From the NCBI GenBank assembly GCA_963575745.1, contig CAUYUJ010009591.1:112938-176937 (forward strand): a DNA stretch of 64,000 bases, in the 5' to 3' direction. The position numbers and the translations under genes are program-made. Of the stretch, positions 27,486-41,755 are shown one piece after another. The stretch comes from Prorocentrum cordatum. Lineage: Eukaryota; Sar; Dinophyceae; Prorocentrales; Prorocentraceae. The notes beneath the pieces are model-generated. The model was not told where the DNA came from. It ran no database searches and saw nothing but the letters and a program-made list of their open reading frames with translations. Numbering within the stretch: position 1 is the stretch's first letter; each line of letters starts with the position of its first letter.

Positions 27486-28330
27486 GAAGCCCCCCGCGAC
27501 GCCCAAATCGTCAACTTCCATTGGGAAAGCGTACGTCTTTAACATATGCAACTTTTCGGCCGTCACGGCGTTGACGGCAGTCCAAAGAGGCCCCCAAGAC
27601 CGCCCCACGTCGGCCCAAGAGGCTCCCAAGAAGCCACCAAGACAGCCGAAAAAGGTTCCGAAACGGCCCACAACGCCTGTTATCTGCTCCAAGACAGCCC
27701 CTGTCGAGGCCCCCGGTACACCCCCAAGACGGTCCAAGAGAGCACAGAGTCTCCGAGTGATCGCTCCAACACGCACGAGATGGGCCCAAGACGGCCCAAG
27801 AAGCCGCCAAGACACCCCAGGACGCCTCCAGGAGGCCTCTCAGAAGCCCCGACGATGCTCAAATCGTCAATTTCCATCGGGAAAGCGTGCATTTTTCACA
27901 TATGCGACTTGTCTGCCTTCACAGCGTCGACGACAGACCAAGGGCCCCTGAGACCGCTCCTCGACGGCCCAAGAGGCTCCAAGGGCCCGCCAAAACAGAC
28001 CAAAAGGGTTCCGAAACGGCTCAAGACGCCCCCAAGAAGACGGCAAATGAGTGCCCCAAAACGGTTCGAAGAGGGGCCCATGAGGGGGACCTCGAAACCA
28101 TAATTCCAACGTTCCGCCCGAAGAGGCTCCCAGGAACTCCAAAAATGCACCCCAATAAACCCAAAAATGCCCCCAACTGGCGCCCAAAATCCTCAGGATG
28201 CCCCAAAAGAGGATCACATGAGAGCCCAAAACGGTTTCAACTGCCTTCCAAACTGCCTCCAAGGAACCCACGAGAAAGTGCCCCGACGACATCCCAACGG
28301 ACATCCCATACGCTTCTTATCTATATCCCA
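27486..28330. repeat. CCCAAGA-type array with about 362-bp higher-order unit
   Basis: Irregular CCCAAGACGGCCC-like units are organised in at least two higher-order repeats. The same lead sequence (CCCAAATCGTCAACTTCC / GCTCAAATCGTCAATTTCC, then GGGAAAGCGT, then ACATATGC) starts near 27498 and 27860. The array ends near 28330 with a segment also found at the end of the 57.5-58.1 kb array (CCCAGGCACGATGGCGGG there, CCCAAGCACGGTGGCGGG here). Confidence 0.8.
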
Positions 28331-28561
28331 AGCACGGTGGCGGGGTGGGCCGAAGGCAGCTAGACAACGCACGGAGTCCAGCTGTAGTAGTAGCGGCGGT
28401 GTCGCCCCAGGACGCCCGATCCATCGCCTCGATCTTCACGTATATCCCGTGGCCCCAAAACCGTAACGTCGTCCGACTCCCTTCAGAACACATACGCGTC
28501 TAGCATATACGACTCATGTCCCTCCCCTGGCCCCAAAACCGAACCATCGTCCAACTCCCGA

Positions 28562-28650
28562 CCTCCTCCTCCTCCTCCTCCTCCTCCTCCTCCTGAGGAG
28601 GAGGAGGAGGAGGACCTCCTCCTCCTCCTCCCCCTCCTCCTCCTCGCCCT
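28562..28650. repeat. Microsatellite that inverts itself: (CTC)n-(GAG)n-(CTC)n
   Basis: A run of CTC triplets turns into GAG triplets (through CTCCTGAGGAG) and then back to CTC. The first two runs are reverse complements with almost no loop, so they could form a near-perfect hairpin. Confidence 0.9.
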
Positions 28651-28689
28651 CCTTCTCCCACTCCATCTCCTTTTTTTCACACCTCCAGA

Positions 28690-29290
28690 AAGACAGAACG
28701 ATTCCCGAAACCTTATTGGGTCAGCGGCGACTGCCACTCTCACCCAGAAGGCCCCGGGTTTGTCCAGACTGCGCGCATCAGATAGGGTGCCCATCGGGCC
28801 CTCTGGCTGGGTCAGCGGCGACCGCCACGCTCGCCAGCCAGAGGTTTCCAGGCGCAGAGGGCTCGGGAAACGACCCTGGATTCATCGTAAGGGACAAAGC
28901 GATTCCCGACACCTCATTGGGTCAGTGGCGAGTGCCACGCTCACCAATGAGGCCCCAGGGTTGTCGAGATCACATGCAGCAGATACGGCGCCCGTCGGGC
29001 CCTCTGGCAAAGTCAGCGGCGACAGCCACGCTCGCCAGCCAGAGGATTTCAGACACAGACGGCTCGGGGAACGAGACTGGATTGATCGACGGAAACAGAA
29101 CGACTCACGACACCTCCTTGGGTCAGTGGCGACTTCCACGCTCGCCTATGAGGCCCCAAGGTTGCCGAGACCACACGCATCACGTAGGGTGCCAATCGGA
29201 CCCGCTGGCTGGGTCAGACAGCCACGCCCGTCAGCCAGAAGATTCTGGACGCAGAAAACTCGGGCAACGGGCCTTTGGTGATCCACGGGA
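28690..29290. repeat. 201-bp tandem repeat, three copies
   Basis: CGATTCCCGA recurs near 28699 and 28899, and CGACTCACGA near 29101, each followed by TTGGGTCAGYGGCGA, a GAGGCCCC-type block, GGCTGGGTCAG-like and CGCTCGCCAGCCAGAGG blocks. The third copy is partial and ends at the ACT array. Confidence 0.85.
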
Positions 29291-29292
29291 CC

Positions 29293-30223
<931 letters not shown>

Positions 30224-30299
30224 GCCAAGAGGGGGCCCGAGACGCCCGAAGTAATTAAGCAGCAGTACGTAATACGTAGACAATAGGACATCGAAGCTA

Positions 30300-30300
<1 letters not shown>
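30224..30300. other. Unique spacer at the microsatellite inversion point
   Basis: About 75 bp of non-repeat DNA (GAGGGGGCCCGAGACGCCCG and following) separates ACT triplets from AGT triplets. It is the centre of the inverted arrangement and has no coding signal. Confidence 0.7.
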
Positions 30301-32108
<1,808 letters not shown>

Positions 32109-32109
32109 C

Positions 32110-32960
32110 AGCAGGAGTACAACGGCACCCTCAAACTATGCGTACACCGAGAAAACGTGATTTGGAACGACCCCTCCGGGCGGAGCAACGACAGGCCTCC
32201 ACGGAGCGGGCTCGCCGCATACCGTGCATCGCCACCAGCACCCACAGAATTTGAACCAGCCCTGGCCCGTGGCCTCTCTGGCCAGGGTGACTCTGAATAA
32301 ATCGTGAGGACGCATGAAGCGGGAGCCCTTCTGGTTGCAATAAGGCCCCCAGCAGCTTCATTGAATTGCAAGGAAGTCTCGGGCGAGAGTGCCGTTCCTG
32401 ACTCTGGGGGCCTCTCTGGCCAGGCCCTCTCGGAGTATATAGTGACAAGGAGCGGCCTCGCCGCATCTCTCGCACTCCCACTCCTCCCCCAGGCCCATCC
32501 TGCTCCCCCTACACCTCCTCCTTCTCTGAGCGGGCCGACCTCCAACACCGGCCTCCAGGCAAGCCTTGAACTTAGGTAAAAGGTGGCGCCCCAAATGCTC
32601 CCAACCGCCCGGGTAGTAAAAACAAGAGGTCGGCGGATGTGGCGTAAGCCTTTAGAACATTTCCTGAACGTTCTCCGATCTGCAAAACGGGGGTCTGCTC
32701 CAGACTTGTAAGCATACGACGACGTCACGTGCGCCAGGCCGCCCAAACGGCGCAGGCGCCACAAACGGTGAATCGAGGAGGAGGAGGAGGACGAGGAGGA
32801 GGAGACGAGGAGAGGAAGAAACGCACGCTAATCAGAAAAGGCGCCAAACACGCCATTGATGACGAAGTGGTAAGACCTGCTCAGGCCCATTCAGCAGCTC
32901 CCTGCAGCAGCTCCCAATTCCCTGCTCCTCCCCTGCTCTTTCGATCCAGGCGGTGGGCCT
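32110..32960. other. Region with a partial 220-250 bp duplication; no gene
   Basis: GGCCTCTCTGGCCAGG occurs near 32272 and 32410, and GGAGCGG(G/C)CTCGCCGCAT near 32203 and 32450, so a segment is duplicated in tandem. A GAGGAGGAGG run lies at 32775-32815. No coding evidence. Confidence 0.6.
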
Positions 32961-32965
32961 CGCAT

Positions 32966-33934
32966 TCACTTTGATTTACTGTCGCAGCATGGAGCCGTGT
33001 AACTGTTGTGGATTGACAACGAAGAGAGCATCATGTGTGCTCCATGGGATACCATGCACCTGGTAAACGCAACGTGCTCGCAATCCTTATTGAATCCATG
33101 TTTCACGTAGGGGTGACTCCATCCATCATATTTGCAATCACCAATCTGATTTGTCCTGTATAAAGCTATCCCGTTAAAAGCCGAATCAACAGGAATGAAA
33201 TTCACGCCCGAAGGTGTCATAGCCTCCCCTAGACAAGAAAAGAGGGCCGGCTCAGAGCATGTGACTGGTATTGTAGCCCAACAATTTGGACTCGTACGAT
33301 TGCACCTCAGAGCCCACCAATCGTAATAATTATCGGAAACAAATGCAACACCATCCCATTTGTTTCGATGCGCGGGTGCCAGAACATTGGTGACTGCGCC
33401 GATGGTAGTGTCATCCCACTGGACAATGTCGTCCATGTCTGCTACCATCACGTATTGAGTGCCCACTTCAAGCCCCTTCTCAAGAAGAAAATTTCGAAGC
33501 CTAGCATACTTGATGGTACGCTTTTCTTTTTTCGTCCCAGAATGCGGATCTATTATCAATCTTAGATTCGCCACTTCTCCTTCCAATTCGGCCTGCAATA
33601 CGGGATCCACGTCACCGACCAACACCCTTATGTGGCAAGATCCCGTATCAAACCAGTTGCAAAGTCCTGCCACCTTCCTCAGGCGGGGGACTTCGTTGGA
33701 TGAGATATCCTTGGCCATGCCAAGAACAACGAGGCTAGCGTCATGAACGCGAATCGGATAAACATCACTGGACAACCTGCTTCGGGCTAGCTTGGGCATC
33801 TGCCATGTTGGTTTGAAATCATGCGGCCAAATGTCATCTAAGACGTCTTGGTTGCCATCCGTGTACATTGCTGGCGACACGCTGAGACATGACGCACACT
33901 GTGCGAACGCAAATAGAAACGCAATTGCGAACAT
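32966..33934 (-). CDS. Putative secretory-pathway glycosyltransferase with DxD motif
   Basis: An intact ORF of about 322 residues if started at the Met at 33934; an upstream in-frame Met at 34003 would add 23 residues. I prefer 33934 because it begins MFAIAFLFAFAQCASC, a classic signal peptide. The body reads like a GT-A glycosyltransferase: IKYARLRNFLLEKGL, then YVMVADMDDIVQWDD with a DxD-type metal/nucleotide-sugar site, DGVAFVSDNYYDWWALRC, SAFNGIALYR, and DCEHVAFTRCM. About ten Cys residues suggest disulphides in the lumen. This arrangement recalls CAP59/GT69-like transferases, but the family assignment is tentative. There are no introns, frameshifts or repeats. It is the only intact gene here that does not look like a mobile element. 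The stop lies at 32966-32968 and simple repeats lie upstream and downstream. Confidence 0.75.
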   Translation of the reverse strand: MFAIAFLFAFAQCASCLSVSPAMYTDGNQDVLDDIWPHDFKPTWQMPKLARSRLSSDVYPIRVHDASLVVLGMAKDISSNEVPRLRKVAGLCNWFDTGSCHIRVLVGDVDPVLQAELEGEVANLRLIIDPHSGTKKEKRTIKYARLRNFLLEKGLEVGTQYVMVADMDDIVQWDDTTIGAVTNVLAPAHRNKWDGVAFVSDNYYDWWALRCNRTSPNCWATIPVTCSEPALFSCLGEAMTPSGVNFIPVDSAFNGIALYRTNQIGDCKYDGWSHPYVKHGFNKDCEHVAFTRCMVSHGAHMMLSSLSIHNSYTAPCCDSKSK

Positions 33935-34003
33935 TGTTGCTCGGTGTTCGTAAGAGTCGTTTGCACGAAAACTGCTCCGAGAAAAGATCATGCACGGTAT
34001 CAA

Positions 34004-34489
34004 ATATGCTAACTATAGGCTTCGGTCGAAACGGAATGCCCTGAGCCCAAATCCTCCTGCCGTGATTTTTTAACGACGCGAGCATGTCTGGATTCGCATC
34101 CACTGATAACCCTCCTCTCCCCTTAGCACCCCCCGCGCCGATCAAGCAGGCGGTCCTCCCTCCCAGATCCTGAGATCCGGCGTTGCGACACCATTCAACA
34201 TTGCAACCTCGTAACAAATCACGATCGGAGCCCTAGATCCAATCTTCCTGCACAATTATTCGAGTCGGATCGATCTGTCAGGGCCCCGGGACCCGAAACT
34301 GGGCGGGAACGCCCAGCTCGAAATTATCCGAGACGTACCCAACTCCTTCTTCACGCGATGGGAATCTTTGTATGACTTCTCCATACGCACGAACACATCG
34401 CCAAACATGTATGATCCGCGCTGCCCTCATCTCTGCCGTGCCTCCTACGAGATCGCGAGAAAGGCGGCAATTGCGCGCTTCGTGGCCTC
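34004..34489. other. Upstream flank of the glycosyltransferase gene
   Basis: Mixed-composition, non-repetitive DNA between the gene and the 103-bp satellite. No supported gene. Any promoter of the minus-strand gene would lie here, but I see no clear element. A weak spliced-leader-like string at about 34039 is too diverged to call. Confidence 0.45.
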
Positions 34490-35735
34490 CCAAAGAGTCG
34501 CAAGGTTTCCGCAAGATCCGCGTGCTCCACGACTCCGCTGGACCTCCCGGGAGCAGACGAAAGTGGGGACGGTTGCGCAATTTGCAGCCACCCAGGGGCC
34601 AGCGAGGGCTCGGCTAGGTCCGCGATAACCTCCACTCCGCTGAACCCGCAGGAGCCCGCGAAAGTGGCGACGGTTACGCAGTTCGCAATTACGCAAGGAG
34701 CAACGAGGTCTCGGCTGGGTCCGCGTGGCCCCCGACTCCGCTGGACCTCCCAGGAGCCCACGAAAATGGCGACTGTTGTGCACTTCGGAGCCACCTAAGG
34801 AACAGCGAAGTCTTGGCTGGGTCCGCGGGACCCCCGACGTTGGATCTCCCATGAGCCCACGAAAATAGCCAGGTCCCGCATGGGTCCGCGCGGCTCCCGA
34901 TTCCGCTGGACCTCCCAGGAGCCCACGTCAGTGGCGACGGTTGTGCAATTTGCAGCACCCCAGTATGCAGCGAGGTCCCGCCTGGGTCCGCGCGCTCCCC
35001 AACTCTGCTGAACCTTCCAGGAGCCCACGAAAGTGGCGACGGTTGCAGAATTCGCAACACCCCAGGAAGCAGCGAGGTTCCAGCTGGGTCCGCATGCTGC
35101 CCGACTCCGCTGGACCTCCCAGGAGCCCACGAATGTAGGGACGGTTGCGCAGTTTACAGCCGCCCAAAGAGCTGCGAGGTCTTGGCTGGTTCCGCGTGTG
35201 CCTCCACTCCGTTGGACCTCACAAGAGCCCGCGAAAGTGGCGACTGTTGTGCAATTCGCATCCACCCAGGGGGAGCAACAAGGTCCGCCTGGGTCCGCGT
35301 GGCCCTCGACTCCGCTGCACCTCCCAGGAGCCCGCGAAAATGGCGACGGTTGTGCAATTCGCATCCACCCAGGGGGCAGCAAACCCCCGCCTGGGTCCGC
35401 GTGGCCCCCGACTCCGCTGGACCTCCCAGGAGCCCGCGAAAATGGCGACTGTTGTGCAGTTCGCATCCACCCAAAGGGAGCAACGAGGTCCCGCCTGGGA
35501 CCGCACGGCCCCCGACTCCGTTGGACCTTCCAGGAGCCCGCGAAAACGGCAACGGTTGCGCAATTCGCATCCACCCAAAGGCCGGTTGCGCAATTCGCAA
35601 CCCAAGGAAGCAGCAAGGTCCCGCCTGAGTCCGCGTGTTCCGCTGGACCTCCCAGGAGCAAACGAAAATGGGGACGGTTGCGCAATTTGCAGCCACCCAG
35701 GGGGCAGCAAGGTCCATCCTGGGTCCGCGTGACCC
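34490..35735. repeat. Satellite of about 103 bp, roughly 12 copies
   Basis: The phrase ACTCCGCTGGACCTCCCAGG recurs at about 34531, 34633, 34733, 34836, 34901, 34999, 35102, 35203, 35308, 35411, 35515 and 35640, each followed by AGCCCRCGAAARTGGCGACG and a CAATTCGCA/CAATTTGCA block. Spacing is 100-104 bp in most copies. Long ORFs on both strands follow the period and are not genes. Confidence 0.93.
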
Positions 35736-35835
35736 CCGATGGACCTTCTCCTCGGAGAGCATCCAAGTCTCAAAACCGTGCGGCCACCCCGAATCCCCAC
35801 CGCACCATACGGTGTGGTCATCGCACTGGCAAGGG
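35736..35835 (-). repeat. Dispersed repeat family A, copy 2 (inverted relative to 5150-5236)
   Basis: Reverse complement reads TGACCACACCGT, GGTGGGGATTCG, CCGCACGGT and CTCCGAGGAG in the same order as at 5150-5236. It abuts the end of the 103-bp satellite. Confidence 0.75.
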
Positions 35836-35999
35836 GCCCCCGAAGCGGGGCGAGGCCGATGGGCCACCGTAACGGCGCCCAAGGCCCGCGGTGGTGGGCC
35901 GTCCCTCGGAGTCCTGGCGACCGTCAGCTTGAAGCCTTTGGTTTTCGCCGCCCCCGCCGCTGTCGTCGTCGTCGTGGCCCAATTGAATCCTCCTCCTCC

Positions 36000-36074
36000 T
36001 CCTTCTCCTTCTTCGTCTCCTCCTCCTCCTCCTCCTCCTCCTCCTCCTCCTCCTCCTCCTCCTCCTCCTCCTCC
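36000..36074. repeat. (CCT)n microsatellite
   Basis: CCT triplets with a few CTT variants, passing directly into the ATC array at about 36075. Confidence 0.95.
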
Positions 36075-36561
<487 letters not shown>

Positions 36562-36739
36562 GCAGAAGCCTGCTTAGCTGGACATCCTTCAGCTCCTTCT
36601 CCTCAACGGACTGTCGAACTCCTCGCCCCACTTGGCCCGTGCATCAATGCGCTATGCGGGGGTCCTAAGGAGGGGAACCATCCTCTGCCTCTCCCTGGGA
36701 TCCGCGCTGGCCCTCTGGCGCACATCGCCAGAGTGCGCT

Positions 36740-37310
36740 TCCAATCGCTGGGGAAGTCGGGCGTCTGGGGACGTATTTGGAGGGTTCCCGGGCATTTTCT
36801 GGTGGTTCTGGGGGGCCTCTTGGAGCTGTGCTGGGACACTCTCGGGCCGATTTGCGGCCATCCGAAGACATTTAAAGCTGATAAGTCTAAAGCACACAAA
36901 GAGTTGAACACCAACATGCTTTTCAACACAAAGAGTTGAACACCAAACTTGCGGGATGGCGTCTCGGAGTGTTATGGTGTGTGTGTTGTTCGCTTTGCTT
37001 TATAAAGAAACAGCTTACGATGTCCAAGTGATGTGGTCAGTTCTTGCCATGATTCCAGCACTGGGCTGGCCGAGCCCAACATCTATAATCAATGATTGTA
37101 AGATCTACCGTGTCTACCAGCGTCCACGAACCCGAGAAAAAGAGAGAGAGAGAGAGAGAGACTGCCTGGTAGGGCTTCTCCAATATTGCAGGGCGAGCGC
37201 CCAAGAACCCCCAAAAAGGCCCTCTAAGGCTTCCAAAGGGCTAGGAAAACGCCCCCCAAAGCGCCAAATGCCTCTTCTGGGGGTCAGCGAAATTGCGTGA
37301 GCCTCTTGGA
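36740..37310. other. Degenerate CCCAAGA-family remnants around a low-GC patch
   Basis: 36770-36880 on the minus strand and 37190-37270 on the plus strand carry irregular CCCCAAGA-like units. Between them (36950-37150) is a lower-GC stretch with a perfect GA run (37140-37165) and no coding evidence. Confidence 0.5.
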
Positions 37311-37786
37311 TTTTGTAAGCCCCCCTCTTCTACGGGCTCAGTGATCATGTGGGGGCTGCTCGCGCTTGGCCTGCGTACCAAACCTCCTGGGCCGCCTCGG
37401 GTCCTTCATGGGGTCATTTTTCGCTCATTGGAAGGCCCCCATGGGCCGCGCCAAGAAATCTAAAGCTGTCTGGGTATTGTTTTCCGTCATCTTCGACACA
37501 CCTGGCGAGAACTGGACATGGCGGGCGGTGAACGCGAAGCGTCTTGAATAGAGACCCCCCCGCCTTCGTGACACGGACTGCCGTGCGCATTGCCCCCCCC
37601 GCCCCTCTCCCCCCTGAGGCCACGATCCGCAATCAAAGAAACGTTTGGCCCGCTCTTTCCGAGCCGCCTGCCCCTGCAACTCTCCCGGCCCCCTCTCCAA
37701 AGACCAGCTCGCGGCCCCGAGCGATGTCCGAGGGCACCAACGTCCAGAAGCGGCTCCCCGAGGCCGGAAATATCTCCGCGGCGAGC

Positions 37787-37936
37787 CGGGGGGGAAGTCA
37801 GAAGGGGCGGGCCTTCTCGGAAGGCTCGGAAAGCCTCCGGCCCTCTGAGACGTTCTTCGAAGCCTTCGCCGAAGACAGAGTTCTCAGAGGACCCGGAGGG
37901 CTCCCGAGAAGCCCCGCCGCCTTCTGAAGAGGCTTG
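37787..37936. repeat. Hairpin-rich dispersed family C, copy 2 (inverted)
   Basis: Contains GGCCTTCTCGGAAGGCTCGG, CCTCTGAGA and CCGCCGCCTTCTGAAGAGG in an order that is the reverse complement of 6075-6225. Several nested short hairpins are possible. Confidence 0.7.
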
Positions 37937-38189
37937 TCCCCTGTCACTTCCCCCTGCGGCCTCGCCGCCGAACATCACAAAGACCTCGGGCCAGACCTCC
38001 TCGAGCCGCTGGGGATTGTGGGTCGTTAAAGGGGCCCTGGGACACACAAACACATGGACACAATTAACAGGATTCCTATATTTTTCGGATTCTCGTCTTC
38101 CCCCCCATCTCCAACATTTTCCCGCATTTTCCTGGGAATCGACGATGCAGTGTGTCTGTGTATTTTTTCCCCTCTTGAGCCATGTGCAG

Positions 38190-38330
38190 CGGCGGGTGCG
38201 GCGGCGTCGGAAGGGGCCGCCGTGGGCTGCCCATGGGCGGACGAGGGCCGCCGAGGGCCTCCGATGGCCTGCCCACTGGCCGCCGTGGGCCGCCGAGGTC
38301 TGCCGAGGGCCACCTCGGGGAAGAGGCTCC
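38190..38330. repeat. GCC/CCG-rich imperfect repeat
   Basis: Irregular units around GCCGCCGNGGGC and GGCCGCCGAGG. Open on all strands because of composition. No gene supported. Confidence 0.55.
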
Positions 38331-38774
38331 AAGGAAGAGGCCAGAAGACGCTAGACGATGATTCGGCGTTTCCGCCGGAGGCGCCGTGGCGCCCTGCCCA
38401 AACCCGCCGCCCCCTGAGGCGAAGATAGGTGTTGCCAGCCATCCGCGGCGTACTCTCGCAAGGGCCACCTCGTCGTTGTACAGCCACCCCTACCCCTTTA
38501 AGTGCGCCGCACTCTCCCACGTGAGTCTGGGGGTACTGGTATCTTTTGCAAGCAACGCGCGCCCCCGGCTGCGACCGCTTGGATTGCCACCGCTTGTCGC
38601 GTGCAATTTTCCCGCTTCCTCCTCCTAACTCCTCATCCGCTGCCTCTTCTTCCTCCTCCTCCTCCTCCTCGCCTCTCTCGCTTCTCTTCCTGCCCCTCGC
38701 GCTTTTCTTCCTCGTCCTCGTGGCTCTCACACTCGCCTCGCGACGACTCCGACCACACGGCCAACGACCGGGCT

Positions 38775-38856
38775 AAATCTGAGCTAGAAGTGGGCTAAAA
38801 GTGGGCTGAAAGTGGACTCAAGTGGGCTAGAAGTGGGCTAAAAGTGGGCTAGAATG
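38775..38856. repeat. 12-13 bp tandem repeat AGTGGGCTAGAA, left block
   Basis: Seven or so units of AGTGGGCTAGAA / AGTGGGCTAAAA / AGTGGGCTGAAA. The same unit resumes at 39050-39215 after about 195 bp of unrelated sequence. Confidence 0.8.
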
Positions 38857-39049
38857 CTCCGGCGAATCTCCGCGCATCCTCGCCCTGCGAATCCATCAGC
38901 CCGGTCGACGCTTTCCTATGCCCGGTCGCCCGAGTTTCTAATGCTTTCTATTGGCTGTGTAATCTCGCCACCACGGCTGTATTCCCGTTCGTCGTTTTCG
39001 TATTCCCGGCTGGCCTCCGGGGCCCGCAACTGAAAGCCAGACACGCGTT

Positions 39050-39215
39050 GGCTGAAAGCAGACTACGAGTGGGCTACAGGTGGGCTACAAGCGGACTGAA
39101 AGTGGGCCGAACAAGTGGGCCAGAAGTGGGCTAGAAGTTAGCTAACAGTGGGCTGAACCATTTGCTAGAAGTGGGCTACCGGTGGGCTACAACTAAGCTT
39201 AACGTGGGATGCAGT
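39050..39215. repeat. 12-13 bp tandem repeat AGTGGGCTAGAA, right block
   Basis: Continuation of the unit seen at 38775, more degenerate (GTGGGCTACAGG, AGTGGGCTAGAAG, AACGTGGGATGC). The intervening 38857-39049 may be an insertion into one array. Confidence 0.75.
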
Positions 39216-39667
39216 TCAGCAGTAGGAGACGCAGCGAAATAATCAGGCAGGCAAGACAGGACGAAGGAGGGCAAGGAGGAGGTAGAGGGAATGATTGGCC
39301 AATACCCGCTGTCAGTTTCGGTCCAGGGACCGTCAACGAACGACTCGGGATGAAAAGCTGATCACCAGGCAGGGATCCCGACCTCCAGGGAGCCGCTTTG
39401 TGATCAAATCACAACGTCGGATGTCTGAAAGGCGCAGAGGGCCCCATGGAGCTTCAGAATGGAGCGAAAAGCTGAGGGCATCTTGGGCCTGGGCCAGGGA
39501 CGCCGTCAGCGACCCCCGATGCTGGGGCCCTTCGCGGAAATCCGCGGGAGCTTAAAATATTTCCTGGCGTTCAGTTCAGTCAGCTTACCTCGCGAGAAAC
39601 AAATTCGGGCTACGCCCGAAATCAGGACTCTCGGGCCCCCTAGGCCCCCCCGCCCCTTTTGTGTGAA

Positions 39668-39796
39668 TGTATATATATATATATATATATGTATGTGGAG
39701 ATATGCTTATGAGTGTGTGAACATATATATATATATATACAGATATAGATAGATCGATAGATATATAGATAGATATATATATATATAGATAGATAT

Positions 39797-39841
<45 letters not shown>

Positions 39842-39842
39842 G
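39668..39842. repeat. (AT)n and (GATA)n microsatellites
   Basis: AT dinucleotides at 39668-39690 and 39722-39740, and GATA tetranucleotides to 39842. This is the only AT-type simple repeat in the window. Confidence 0.95.
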
Positions 39843-40437
39843 ATACCGTTATGCACAGAAATCTGGAGAGAGATGCTTACATATGCCTCTCATCCCGACA
39901 ACTCCCCTTGGCATCCTGCCTGGATGGGCTTGTGATCCTCAGTAACCCTATGGATTCAAAGGAACAGAAACAAGTGAAGCTCCAAGGATTCATCTGAACC
40001 CTGCGGATTCCCTGAGTAATCCTGCTAATTCCCTTCAGAGTCCTGCGAACATCATGCGGAATCCGATCGGAACCTCGGAACTCAGAAGAAGTCAGAAGGC
40101 GTCCTGAAGATTCCCGACGGGCTCCCGAGAGATTCTAGAAGCACCTTGAGGATTCCGCGTACGTCGCAGCGTGTTCTGCCCTCGCCAGTGCCTCTAACCC
40201 CACCTATCCCTGAGCGGGGCCCCCGCCGATACGACGCAGCAGCCCCCCACGAGATTCCCGTCCGTGCGCGCGCGCGCCCAAAGTCGCGCAGCGACGCGCC
40301 CGATGCGACGCAGCTGCGTCACCCCCGCGCGAGGCCCCCGCCCGAACGCGCAGTGCCCAGTCGCGCAGCAGGGCGCCACCCCCGTCGTGGGGCGAGACCC
40401 CTCGCCGACCAGTCACGAAGCGAGACTCCCGCGGATG

Positions 40438-40727
40438 CGATGCATGACTGAGGGGCCCGTTTTCCACCACCACCACCATAAGTTGGAGGGGAGGGGGTCG
40501 TCCTCCTCCTTCTCCTCCTCCTCCTCCACCGCCTCCTCCTCCTGCTCCACCGCCTCATCCTCCACCTCCTCCTCCTCCTCCTCCTCCTCCTCCTCCTCCT
40601 CCTCCTCCTCCTCCTCCTCCTCCTCCTCCTCTCCGTCCTCCTCCTCCTCCTCGTCCTCCTCCTCCTCCTTCCCCCTCCAACTTCTGGTGGTGGTGGTGGA
40701 AAACAGGCCCATCATGCGATGCATGAC
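40438..40727. repeat. Foldback element: inverted arms around a (TCC)n core
   Basis: Left arm 40438-40497 and right arm about 40672-40727 are near reverse complements of each other (shared landmarks GTTTTCCACCACCACCACCA and AAGTTGGAGGGG in both when the right arm is reversed). Between them lie about 170 bp of TCC triplets. The whole could fold into a long stem. No coding capacity. Confidence 0.85.
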
Positions 40728-41144
40728 GTCTCACCCATTGAAAGGGGCCGCGCAAGACCCGTCAGCATCGAATCGGTAAACTGGATCGGACCGTCACGAG
40801 CATCGAGGTGGCCGCATCGGCACGGAATCGAGATCGGATCGGAACGGCTGCGCCCGGATAGACAACTACGCCGTGCAAGCATCGTGCCACATCTGATTGC
40901 CGGGAACTCGGAACCGAGTCGGATCGGGACAGCCAGAATCGATACCAAACTGGATCCGCCAGATCGAAATGGACCCTGCCGCGTGGAGACAGTGGCGAGG
41001 AAGGATGCTCCCCCTCGGGCGCATGTTAACCAGCCGCTGGGAGGGCCGAGGGCTGGGCAGCACGAGCGCGCGTCTGAGCACCCGAACCCTCGCAGTCCTG
41101 ACGAGGGGGGCGGGAAGCGTGCACGCGTTCTCTTGTGAATTCTG

Positions 41145-41250
41145 CTCCTCCTCCTCCTCCTCCTCCTCCTCCTCCTCCTCCCATTTTCCTCCTCCTCCTC
41201 GTCCTCCTCCTCCCCTCCCCCTCCTCCTCCTCCCCTCCTCCTCTCGGGCT
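41145..41250. repeat. (CTC)n microsatellite
   Basis: CTC triplets with T-rich and G interruptions. Confidence 0.9.
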
Positions 41251-41623
41251 CACGCACACATGAATGACGGATCTGTGGACCTGGCGCGTGGGCGCCATAT
41301 CCACGGATCGGGCAAAGTGTCTCCCGAAACGTGGCGCCAGCTCCGCCCGATCTGGCGACGGAGCGCCTCGATTCCGCATGGAAGCGGCGGGACCCGTCGC
41401 TAATCCTCGCGCCGCGTCCATGGCTGCGGTTCCTCGGCCCGCCTCCGACTCCTCCCCGCCCTCCTCCCCACGAAAAGGGGGGGAGCCTGAAGCTCGCGTC
41501 CAGGCTCCGCAGCTCGGCTTGGCGGCGGAGCGCCTCGCCCAGCGTCCCGAGGTCGTGCACCTGGCCGCCGCCGCTGCCATGGCCGCCGGAGCAGCCGCCG
41601 CCGATGGAGGAGAAGCTGACTTG

Positions 41624-41755
41624 ATCTCGAACCTCGACCCTCGACCCTCGACCCTCGAATCTCGAGCCTCGACCCTCGAGCCTCGAGCCTCGAGCCTCGA
41701 CTCTCGAAGAGAATTGATCTCGAACCTCGACCCTCGAATCTCGAACCTACAGGGC
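41624..41755. repeat. 8-bp CTCGAMCC-type tandem repeat
   Basis: Units CTCGACCC, CTCGAACC, CTCGAGCC and CTCGAATC in tandem, interrupted once at about 41705-41715 (GAAGAGAATTGA). Contains many CTCGAG palindromes. Confidence 0.85.

Noticed and set aside
34035-34060. Spliced-leader-like string upstream of the glycosyltransferase gene
   Set aside because: About a dozen matching bases and then unrelated sequence. Too weak to call.
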